From Rhodoferax sp. UBA4127 (GTDB lineage: Bacteria > Pseudomonadota > Gammaproteobacteria > Burkholderiales > Burkholderiaceae_C), in NCBI GenBank assembly GCA_002381045.1, contig DFWT01000004.1, forward strand, positions 6,728-15,792: a stretch of 9,065 bases of DNA, read 5' to 3'. Of this stretch, positions 1 to 5,461 are shown one piece after another; position 1 is the stretch's first letter; every line of letters starts with the position of its first letter. The position numbers and the translations under genes were made by a program. Under the pieces are notes generated by a model. That model had not been told where the DNA came from. It saw only the letters and a program-made list of their open reading frames with translations, and ran no database searches.

Positions 1-560
1 GCTTCGACCAGCATGCGCAGGTGAATCAAGGCATCACGCAATTGGTGAATTTCCTGTGAAAACACGCCTGCCAGCGACCGACTGGCACTGCGTGCCGCCG
101 CTTCGGTGCTGGCATCGATCAAATCAGCAATGGCTTCGGCCTGTGCCAGATCGATTTTGTTACTTAAAAAAGCCCGCTCGGAAAACTCACCCGGCGTGGC
201 CAGCCGCAGTCCAGCCAACAGCGGCGCACCATCTGCTTGGGGCTGCGCCGCCACCTCAAGACAGCGTGCGAGCAGCAGTTGCAGCACCACCGGTCCGCCG
301 TGGGCCTGCAGCTCCAGCACGTCTTCGCCGGTAAACGAATGCGGCGCGGGAAAGTAAAGCGCCAGCCCTTGGTCAATGGCCACGCCCTCCTTATCCAGAA
401 TACCGCAGTAAGTCGCCTCACGCGGCCTGAGGGTGCGACCACACAAGGTCTGGCTCAGTGCAAGTAGCCCACGACCACTGACCCGCACGATACCCACCGC
501 ACCGCGACCAGGCGCGGTGGCAATGGCAGCAATCGGGTCTTGATGACGTGGCAGATTCAT
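1..560 (-). CDS. mnmE: tRNA uridine-5-carboxymethylaminomethyl GTPase MnmE, N-terminal part (cut by window edge)
   Basis: MnmE (TrmE) works with MnmG to install the carboxymethylaminomethyl group at C5 of wobble uridine 34 in certain tRNAs; it is a cytoplasmic, folate-binding GTPase. Only 186 codons are present. They cover the N-terminal tetrahydrofolate-binding domain (about residues 8-125; family motifs APGRGAVGIVRVSG at 16-29, SFTGEDVLELQAHGG at 75-89, TPGEFSERAFL at 122-132) and the start of the helical domain (KIDLAQAEAIADLIDAS at 135-151). The G domain and C-terminal Cys lie beyond the left edge, so GTPase motifs cannot be checked. A loop at about 104-118 looks some 8 residues longer than in E. 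coli MnmE. The ATG at 560 is the first in-frame start and fits the family N terminus; no clear Shine-Dalgarno sequence is seen. In many Burkholderiales it directly follows yidC, but here a channel gene lies between them. Confidence 0.96.
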   Translation of the reverse strand, partial: MNLPRHQDPIAAIATAPGRGAVGIVRVSGRGLLALSQTLCGRTLRPREATYCGILDKEGVAIDQGLALYFPAPHSFTGEDVLELQAHGGPVVLQLLLARCLEVAAQPQADGAPLLAGLRLATPGEFSERAFLSNKIDLAQAEAIADLIDASTEAAARSASRSLAGVFSQEIHQLRDALIHLRMLVE

Positions 561-896
561 ACGAACATGGGTGATCTACAGATATTCAATCCAGGTTTGA
601 AGTCAGGCTTTTCACAATCATCGAAGAAAAAACTCGAACACATTTATGCTTCTAGCCCTTATTCAGTATGTATCTAGAGCTATACTTAAAATAGCGACAC
701 GGGCGACTTGCCAGACCGCATGGGTGCAACATAACTTGTTGTGGTTCGATTTTCCTTCATCCAGATACAACTGCGCAGCCAGCATCACCAAAGTTGACCC
801 ACTTGATGCTGCACTTTGAGGAACGTTGTTCGTTGTGACTGTGGCTTGGTAGCGACCGTTCTGCGCACTTAATATGGAGATCTTCGCAAGCAAAAT
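561..896. other. Divergent intergenic region between mnmE and the channel gene
   Basis: This 336-nt gap must carry the 5' regions of both mnmE (leftward) and the channel gene (rightward). It is visibly richer in A and T than the flanking genes, most clearly at 600-700. I see no confident sigma-70 promoter. A good -10-like TATACT at 681-686 has no matching -35. A TTGGTA (846-851)/TAATAT (870-875) pair with an 18-nt gap would start transcription downstream of the only candidate ribosome site, GGAGA at 876-880. A short weak hairpin, GCTAT/ATAGC, lies at 679-695. The minus strand of 663-797 reads as a possible transposase-tail remnant, described separately. No tRNA or known riboswitch is recognisable. 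Confidence 0.6.
663..797 (-). pseudogene. Possible remnant of an IS110-like transposase C terminus
   Basis: Read on the minus strand, this stretch gives 44 residues ending in a stop. They include the run LYLDEGKSNHNKLCC, followed by a hydrophobic segment with one Arg and a terminal DTY. The order 'Tyr - Glu/Gly/Lys - HN - LC - Arg - Leu - acidic - Tyr' resembles the end of IS110/IS116-type transposases as I remember them, where a GK-HN-ALC segment precedes a helix with Arg and a final PY or TY. The match is by eye and needs a one-residue shift. No start codon, upstream catalytic DEDD or serine region, or element end is visible; beyond about 800 the open frame is just antisense to the channel gene. 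It could be chance reading through non-coding DNA. Confidence 0.22.
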
Positions 897-2537
897 ATGC
901 AAGTCACTATTCCACGCTCCAACAAACGCCTCCTTGCACTCCTTGCGCTTTTGCCGATCTCGGTACTGATCCTGGCCTTGATCTACATGCTTGGGATGGA
1001 CTATCTTGAAAATAGCCCCCGGACGTTCTTGCAAAGCGTTCAGTGGGCATCTGAAACCATCACCAACACGGGCTATGGTGCCGACAACCGATGGAATCAC
1101 CCAACGATGGCGTTGTTCGTCATCATCACACCTTTTCTTGGGCAGGTGATTATTTTCCTGGTCTTCCCGCTGGTGGTTTTACCCTACTTGGAAGAGCAAT
1201 TCGAAAGGCGTCTGCAACACGTGTTGCCGCCTATGGATGGGCAAGTGCTCTTTTACCGCTTTGGCCCCACCATCGAATCGGTACTGGCCGAGTTTCAAAG
1301 CAACCAGACGCCATTTGTCATCTTCGAGGAAGACATGGAGGTTGCGCGCAACTTGCGTGACCGGGGCTTTAACGTGGTGTTTGGCAAGCTCGCCGATGAC
1401 CCTTCTGTGCTGGCTAATGTGCGCCAAGCCAGGGCGGTGGTGGCCAATGCCGATGACCATGCCAACGCCACCTTCACCATGATCGTACGCGAGCACGGAT
1501 TCGCAGGCCCGCTGTACGCGCTGGCCGATGACCCACTCTATCGGCAACCGATGGTTCAGATTGGCGCCACTGAGGTGTTCACGCCGTCACATGTGCTGGG
1601 CGCTGCGCTGGCGTCGCAAGCCAGCACGCGTATCAGCCCGCCCGCTGAAGGCATGCATTTGCTGGGTGCCAAAGTGGCCATGGGCGAATTTCGTGTGCGC
1701 GCTGAAAGCCCACTGGCGGGCCAGCGCCTGGGCGATTTGCAACTGCGCAAGAAGCACGGTGTATCGGTCATTGGTCAGTGGTTGGCGGGCAGTTTCACCA
1801 CGGCCAAAGGTCCCGACACCCGAGTCGAAGCGGGCGCTATTTTGGTGGTGGTGGGTGAGCCTCAGAATCTTGAGTTGGTGGAACGCATGGCCATGCCGAT
1901 CCACCGGGCTGGGCCAATCGTGCTGGCGGGGTTTGGAGCTGTCGGCCAAAAAGTGGTTGAGATGCTGAAAGACGCCGGTGAAACCTGCGTGGTCATTGAC
2001 CGCGTGGCTGCGCCCGGCGTTGATTTTGTGGGCAGCGTGCTGGAGCGTGCCACGCTGGACAAAGCGGGCGTGCGGTCAGCCAGTGCGGTGGTTTTGGCAC
2101 TGAGTGACGACAGCGAATCGGTGTTTGCTACCGCGGTGGTGCGTGAGTACGCGCCGGAAGTGCCTTTGATTGTGCGGGTTTTGCGCACCCGTAACACCGC
2201 GCGGCTGTACCGTGCGGGTGCCGACTTTGCCATTTCGGTGGGACAGGTGGCTGGGCAAATTCTTTCTTACCAACTGCTTGACGAGCAAGTGGTTCAGGTC
2301 GAAAACAAAATCAAGTTTGTCCGCATGACGGCCGGAGCCTTGATCGGAAGACACCCTTGGGGCAACGAAGACCTGGACAAAACCGGCGCCAAAATCATCG
2401 CGGTTGAGCGCCAACGCGAAGTGCTGGTCGCGTTTGACAATGCCTTTGCGCTGCAGGCCGATGACACGTTATTTGTTTGCGGCTCACTGAACAGCTTGGA
2501 GCGCTACCAGCGCAAGTTCGCCGCCACTGCCACATAG
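897..2537 (+). CDS. Two-TM potassium channel with tandem RCK (TrkA-N/TrkA-C) domains
   Basis: Predicted inner-membrane K+ channel of 546 residues, probably tetrameric and gated by cytosolic ligands. Order: TM1 about 11-32; pore helix about 43-55; selectivity filter TNTGYG at 56-61; TM2 about 70-97 with a possible hinge Gly82; RCK1 Rossmann unit about 114-235; TrkA-C-like lobe about 260-335; RCK2 about 338-460; second TrkA-C lobe about 470-545. RCK2 keeps the nucleotide motif GFGAVG (345-350) and the acidic residue D368 after strand 2. RCK1 has RFGPTI (121-126) at the equivalent place, so two of the three motif glycines are missing. The layout resembles Geobacter GsuK and, in domain plan, eukaryotic Slo channels, rather than MthK, which has one RCK per chain. 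ATG 897 is the only ATG after the in-frame stop at 870; GGAGA at 876-880 is rather far away. It faces the origin, opposite to its neighbours, and converges on yidC. Ligand and physiological role are unknown. Confidence 0.88.
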   Translation: MQVTIPRSNKRLLALLALLPISVLILALIYMLGMDYLENSPRTFLQSVQWASETITNTGYGADNRWNHPTMALFVIITPFLGQVIIFLVFPLVVLPYLEEQFERRLQHVLPPMDGQVLFYRFGPTIESVLAEFQSNQTPFVIFEEDMEVARNLRDRGFNVVFGKLADDPSVLANVRQARAVVANADDHANATFTMIVREHGFAGPLYALADDPLYRQPMVQIGATEVFTPSHVLGAALASQASTRISPPAEGMHLLGAKVAMGEFRVRAESPLAGQRLGDLQLRKKHGVSVIGQWLAGSFTTAKGPDTRVEAGAILVVVGEPQNLELVERMAMPIHRAGPIVLAGFGAVGQKVVEMLKDAGETCVVIDRVAAPGVDFVGSVLERATLDKAGVRSASAVVLALSDDSESVFATAVVREYAPEVPLIVRVLRTRNTARLYRAGADFAISVGQVAGQILSYQLLDEQVVQVENKIKFVRMTAGALIGRHPWGNEDLDKTGAKIIAVERQREVLVAFDNAFALQADDTLFVCGSLNSLERYQRKFAATAT

Positions 2538-2553
2538 TGACAGCACACGCGGC

Positions 2554-2588
2554 GCCAGCCCCTGCGCAGGCCAGCACCGCTGGCTGGC
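2554..2588. repeat. Nested inverted repeats between convergent channel gene and yidC
   Basis: The 56-nt spacer between the two stop codons holds a 7-bp stem, GCCAGCC (2554-2560) with GGCTGGC (2582-2588). It encloses the perfect palindrome CCTGCGCAGG (2561-2570). A competing short hairpin, GCCAGC (2570-2575) with GCTGGC (2579-2584), overlaps it. The position suits a shared bidirectional transcription end, but no U-run follows the stem on either strand: the plus strand continues AAAACTC. A canonical intrinsic terminator is therefore not shown; it may be an mRNA 3'-end stabilising hairpin or a Rho-dependent end. Confidence 0.4.
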
Positions 2589-2593
2589 AAAAC

Positions 2594-4303
2594 TCAGAAT
2601 TTGGGTAAGTTGAACTGAGGTGGCACACCCATGCGGGTGTTGATGATCCACTGCTGTGCAATGGACAGCACGTTGTTGGTGATCCAGTACAGCACCAAGC
2701 CCGCAGGGAAGAAGAAGAACATGATGCTGAAAGCCAGCGGCATGAACCACATCAGCTTGGCCTGCATGGGGTCAGGCGGGGCCGGATTCAAGGCGGTCTG
2801 CAGCACGGTGGTCAGAGTCATCACCACGGGCAAGATGTACCAGGGGTCGGGAGAAGACAAGTCAGTGATCCATCCCAGCCAAGGCGCGTTGCGCATTTCC
2901 ACACTGGCCAAAAGTACCCAATACAGAGCGATGAACACCGGGATCTGAATCATGATCGGGAAACAGCCACCCATGGGATTGACTTTTTCCTCGCGGTAGA
3001 TGCGCATCATCTCCTGCTGCATCTGCTGCGGGTTGTCTTTCAGGCGCTCGCGCATTTCCATGATTTTGGGGTTGATGGCCTTCATCTTGGCCATGCTGGC
3101 GTACGCCTTGGCGTTGAGCCAGTAGAACGCGGCCTTGAGCAACAACACCAGCGCCATGATGGACCAGCCCCAGTTGTGGATGAAGCCATGCAACTGATCC
3201 AGCAACCAATACAGCGGTTTGGCCAAAATGGTCAGCCAGCCGTAGTCTTTGACCAGCTCCAATCCGGGTGTGAGTGACTCAAGAATTTTTTCTTCCTGGG
3301 GGCCAGCAAACAAAGTGGCTTGCAGGGTCTGACTGGTACCCGGCGCAATGCTTGGCAGGGGCGCGATCATGCCCACCGAGTACAAATTGTTGTCGACTTT
3401 TCGCATGAACAGGTCGCGCTGCTGGCCATCGCCCAAGAGCCAAGCACTGGCAAAGTAATGCTGCACCATAGCCACATACCCATTGCTGGCGCTTTTCTCA
3501 ATATCAACCTTGCCTTTTTCAATGTCAGTGAACTCCACCTTTTGGTACTTCTTGGCCTGGGTGTAGATGGCCGGGCCAGTGAAGGTGGAATAAAACGATG
3601 ACTCGCCTGGCGGCTTGTTGCCGTCGCGCACCAGTTGCAAATACAACTGCGGTGCCACCGGGCTGGTGCCCACATTGAGGACCTCGTGCTTGACTGCCAC
3701 GGCGTAACTGCCACGGGTCAGGGTGTAGGTTTTGATCAGCTTCACGCCGCCCACTTCGGCCGATTCAAAACGCAAGTCCAGGGTGTTGGCACCATCGGCC
3801 AGGCTGCGCGCACCCGGAGCCAATGTCATTGGCGTCTTGTGGGTGGGAAACGCAGCACCACCAGCGGCAGAAATCAACCCGGTTTGCGCCATGTAGAGGC
3901 GGCCAACGTTGTTGTCGAAAAGAACGAACTTGCGCGTTTTGTCGATCATGTCGACATGCTTGAGGAACTCGGCGCGCACCAGCGAACCGCCTTCGGTATC
4001 GAAGCTCAGCTTGTAGACATCGGTTTGCGCTTCAACAAGCTCACGTGGCGCGGCTTGGGTTTGGACATCCGATGCAGCGGCAGTGGCAATTGCGGCGGGG
4101 TTTGCTGCCGCGCTGCCTGCCGCCACCGGGACCCCGCTTGGCACACTGGCCGCGCCGACAGGGCGCTCAACCTGCGCCACCGTCGATGTGGCACTGGGAA
4201 AGAAGGTGGGCTTGCGTCCGTTATGAAGCTGCCATTGGTCCCACAACATGACCAGTGAAAAACCAAAGATCACCCAAAGGATGGTGCGACGAATATCGTT
4301 CAT
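2594..4303 (-). CDS. yidC: Membrane protein insertase YidC
   Basis: YidC/Oxa1/Alb3-family insertase of the inner membrane, acting alone or with SecYEG to insert and fold membrane proteins. At 569 residues it has the Gram-negative form. TM1 is at about 8-22. An Ala/Pro/Val-rich linker (about 37-88) leads into the large periplasmic P1 domain (about 89-345). The conserved core follows: an amphipathic helix and TM2 (about 355-396), the cytoplasmic helical hairpin (about 400-440, MAKMKAINPKIMEMRERL), TM3 (about 443-468, GGCFPIMIQIPVFIALYWVL), TM4 (about 487-505) and TM5 (about 516-550, FFFPAGLVLYWITNN). The groove residue equivalent to E. coli Arg366 is Lys390, a conservative change that keeps the positive charge. 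The C terminus is short. Its ATG overlaps the yidD stop as ATGA (4300-4303) and lacks a Shine-Dalgarno sequence, which suggests coupled translation. It is the last gene of the rpmH operon here. Confidence 0.97.
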   Translation of the reverse strand: MNDIRRTILWVIFGFSLVMLWDQWQLHNGRKPTFFPSATSTVAQVERPVGAASVPSGVPVAAGSAAANPAAIATAAASDVQTQAAPRELVEAQTDVYKLSFDTEGGSLVRAEFLKHVDMIDKTRKFVLFDNNVGRLYMAQTGLISAAGGAAFPTHKTPMTLAPGARSLADGANTLDLRFESAEVGGVKLIKTYTLTRGSYAVAVKHEVLNVGTSPVAPQLYLQLVRDGNKPPGESSFYSTFTGPAIYTQAKKYQKVEFTDIEKGKVDIEKSASNGYVAMVQHYFASAWLLGDGQQRDLFMRKVDNNLYSVGMIAPLPSIAPGTSQTLQATLFAGPQEEKILESLTPGLELVKDYGWLTILAKPLYWLLDQLHGFIHNWGWSIMALVLLLKAAFYWLNAKAYASMAKMKAINPKIMEMRERLKDNPQQMQQEMMRIYREEKVNPMGGCFPIMIQIPVFIALYWVLLASVEMRNAPWLGWITDLSSPDPWYILPVVMTLTTVLQTALNPAPPDPMQAKLMWFMPLAFSIMFFFFPAGLVLYWITNNVLSIAQQWIINTRMGVPPQFNLPKF

Positions 4304-4575
4304 GAGGACTTTTTGCGATGAGACATTGAAATGTGCCGGGTGAACAAGCCCGCGCTGGTCGCGCCGGGCACAGGGTCAAGCCCGCCTTCACACCACGGGT
4401 GGCAGCGACCAATGCGGGCCAACATAAGGTAGCCCCCCTTGGCTGCGCCGAAGCGCTCAAGCGCTTCTAACCCATAGGCAGAACAGGTGGGCTCAAAACG
4501 GCAAGACGAACCCAACCAGGGGCTCAACAACAGGCGGTAGCCTTTGACAAGAATGATCAACGCGGCTTTGATCAT
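4300..4575 (-). CDS. yidD: Membrane protein insertion efficiency factor YidD
   Basis: Small inner-membrane-associated protein of the YidD family (formerly DUF37) that promotes insertion of proteins by YidC. It has 91 residues, near the usual size. The N-terminal amphipathic segment (about 1-20, KAALIILVKGYRLLLSPW) precedes the family signature: SSCRFEPTCSAYGLEAL at 23-39 and RIGRCHPWCEGGLDPVP at 54-70. Cysteines 25, 31 and 58 are the conserved ones, and Cys62 is also present. The tail from about 71 is short, basic and variable. Both ends overlap neighbours by four bases: its ATG shares ATGA with the rnpA stop (4572-4575) and its stop shares ATGA with the yidC start. No Shine-Dalgarno sequence precedes it, so translation probably depends on rnpA. 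Confidence 0.96.
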   Translation of the reverse strand: MIKAALIILVKGYRLLLSPWLGSSCRFEPTCSAYGLEALERFGAAKGGYLMLARIGRCHPWCEGGLDPVPGATSAGLFTRHISMSHRKKSS

Positions 4576-5009
4576 GGAGAGACCGGCGCCTGGCCTTGCG
4601 TGGCCCGACCAAACAGCTGAAACAACTCCTGGCGAATCGCACTTTTCAGCGCCAGCGAGGTGGCACTGATGAAATGCCCGCGGTCAAACCCGCAGCGCAA
4701 GCGAACCACATGCGCTGCCTGAGGCAACAGTGGTTCAAATTCGCGGCTAACGGCAAAAATCTGGCGTTTGATGGTGTTGCGCGTCACGGCACGCTTGGCC
4801 CAACGCTTGGGTGCCATGGCACCCATCCAGATGGCCGATTGGCCAAACAAGGGGCGTGCTGATTCATCCATGATGGGCGGGTCAAGGGCCAGCACATGCA
4901 AAGCGAAGTGCGTCGTGCGCGCCATGGTGCCTGCGTTCAGAACAGCTTGAAACTGGGCACGATTTTTCAGGTGTACCAATCGAACAGCCTGTGCTGACCC
5001 GGTCGGCAA
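4572..5009 (-). CDS. rnpA: Ribonuclease P protein component RnpA
   Basis: RnpA is the small basic protein that binds the RNase P RNA and helps it recognise and cleave the 5' leader of precursor tRNAs. The product is up to 145 residues. The N-terminal helix and strand (LKNRAQFQAVLNAGTMAR at 14-31) and the RNA-binding RNR-type box (PKRWAKRAVTRNTIKRQ at 67-83) identify it. A central acidic/Pro stretch (about 43-55) and a polar C-terminal tail are variable. There is no ATG or GTG start: the longest form begins with TTG at 5009, four bases after AAGG. A second TTG at 4979 gives MVHLKNRAQF, whose spacing to the LKxRAQF motif fits typical betaproteobacterial RnpA better. Downstream it overlaps yidD by ATGA. 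It lies 20 nt after rpmH, or 50 nt if the second start is used. Confidence 0.95.
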   Translation of the reverse strand: MPTGSAQAVRLVHLKNRAQFQAVLNAGTMARTTHFALHVLALDPPIMDESARPLFGQSAIWMGAMAPKRWAKRAVTRNTIKRQIFAVSREFEPLLPQAAHVVRLRCGFDRGHFISATSLALKSAIRQELFQLFGRATQGQAPVSP

Positions 5010-5029
5010 AAAGCCTTGCCAGCAGTTGT

Positions 5030-5164
5030 TTAGACGGCCAGACGCTTGCGGCCTTTGGCACGGCGTGCATTGATTACAGCGCGGCCACCACGGGTTTTCA
5101 TGCGAACCAGAAAACCATGGGTGCGGGCGCGGCGAGTCTTGGAGGGTTGGTAAGTGCGTTTCAT
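5030..5164 (-). CDS. rpmH: 50S ribosomal protein L34
   Basis: L34 is one of the smallest proteins of the large ribosomal subunit and binds 23S rRNA. The 44-residue product is the normal length and very basic. It begins MKRTYQPSKTRRARTHGF, and its centre and end (RMKTRGGRAVINARRAKGRK) match the family closely throughout. A strong Shine-Dalgarno sequence, GAGGA, lies at 5174-5178 on the minus strand, nine bases before the ATG. It is the first gene of the leftward rpmH-rnpA-yidD-yidC operon and is preceded by a recognisable promoter about 110-135 nt upstream. Its divergent partner is dnaA, the usual arrangement at bacterial origins. Confidence 0.98.
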   Translation of the reverse strand: MKRTYQPSKTRRARTHGFLVRMKTRGGRAVINARRAKGRKRLAV

Positions 5165-5272
5165 TTTTGAAAATCCTCGGAGGGCTAGTCAGCAGGTTGG
5201 CCCGAAACGGCTAGCGCATCAGGGTTCAAACAGCGGGTTGGATTTCGCCTGAGGCATTCAGGGAAACCGCGA

Positions 5273-5301
5273 ATTATCGCAAACTTTCAATGACCCGGCA
5301 A
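5273..5301 (-). promoter_or_regulatory. Predicted sigma-70 promoter of the rpmH operon
   Basis: On the minus strand, TTGCCG (5296-5301) and GATAAT (5273-5278) are separated by exactly 17 bases. The -10 is preceded by TGC, which makes an extended -10 (TGnGATAAT). Transcription would start near 5265 and give a leader of about 100 nt before rpmH. The GATAAT sequence also forms the core of a weak DnaA-box look-alike on the other strand. This is a by-eye call, but the match is the best promoter in the window. Confidence 0.6.
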
Positions 5302-5370
5302 ACTTTTGACTTCGAACGATTAAGCACACCCTCAAAATTTTTAAGAAATTCAGGCAAAATCAGGTTTGAA

Positions 5371-5399
5371 TTGGCGTTAACCCAGGGTGTGGATAAGAT
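5371..5399 (+). promoter_or_regulatory. Predicted dnaA promoter overlapping a DnaA box
   Basis: TTGGCG (5371-5376) and TAAGAT (5394-5399) are spaced by 17 bases and point to dnaA, giving a leader of about 55 nt. The perfect DnaA box (5388-5396) covers the first bases of this -10, so DnaA binding would be expected to block RNA polymerase. An alternative -10, GATAAT at 5403-5408, is closer to consensus but has only a poor -35. The promoter choice is uncertain, but the overlap with the DnaA box holds for the first option. Confidence 0.45.
5388..5396 (-). promoter_or_regulatory. DnaA box, perfect consensus TTATCCACA
   Basis: The plus strand reads TGTGGATAA, the exact complement of the high-affinity DnaA box TTATCCACA. 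It forms the left arm, extended to GGGTGTGGATA (5385-5395), of an 11-bp inverted repeat with the second box at 5437-5445. It lies about 65 nt before the dnaA start and overlaps the predicted -10. Confidence 0.85.
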
Positions 5400-5436
5400 T
5401 TTGATAATTTAAACTTGGCTGACGCACCATCTCTAT

Positions 5437-5445
5437 CTATCCACA
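5437..5445 (+). promoter_or_regulatory. DnaA box, one mismatch (CTATCCACA)
   Basis: CTATCCACA differs from the consensus only in the first base. Its extended arm TATCCACACCC (5438-5448) mirrors the perfect box upstream. It ends 16 nt before the dnaA start codon, inside the predicted 5' leader, where a repressor-type DnaA complex could act on transcription of dnaA. Confidence 0.65.
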
Positions 5446-5461
5446 CCCCATTCCTTACCCA

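Larger units (their letters stand above)
5165..5461. other. oriC: Candidate chromosomal replication origin (oriC) in the rpmH-dnaA intergenic region
   Basis: This region of nearly 300 nt between divergent rpmH and dnaA is the classic place for a bacterial origin. It holds one perfect DnaA box (5388-5396) and one single-mismatch box (5437-5445). Two weaker look-alikes are TTATCGCAA (5274-5282) and TTAAGCACA (5320-5328). An AT-rich tract spans about 5330-5410, including CAAAATTTTTAAGAAATT and GATTTTGATAATTTAAAC, and could be the unwinding element. All core genes on both sides point away from it. Only two good boxes are seen, fewer than in E. coli oriC, so part or all of the origin could lie elsewhere, for instance beyond gyrB; this may be mainly the dnaA control region. 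Confidence 0.6.

Noticed and set aside
56..467. Several short open frames on both strands at the left edge
   Set aside because: They are other-frame readings of mnmE, whose own frame stays open to the window edge and matches the family throughout.
557..568. Three-codon mini-ORF (ATG TTC GTA TGA) whose stop overlaps the mnmE ATG
   Set aside because: It has no ribosome binding site and is too short to distinguish from chance, since many starts here are ATGA.
794..822. TTGACC (794-799) as a -35 for the channel gene
   Set aside because: No -10-like sequence occurs 16-18 bases downstream.
663..1100. A 145-residue minus-strand open frame upstream of and antisense to the channel start
   Set aside because: Most of it is antisense to the clearly coding channel N terminus, and it shows no domain. 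Only its last 44 residues were kept, as a weak remnant call.
3635..4258. A 207-residue plus-strand open frame opposite yidC
   Set aside because: yidC is unambiguous in the other direction and codon bias explains the open antisense frame. The peptide is His/Arg/Gly-rich with no recognisable fold.
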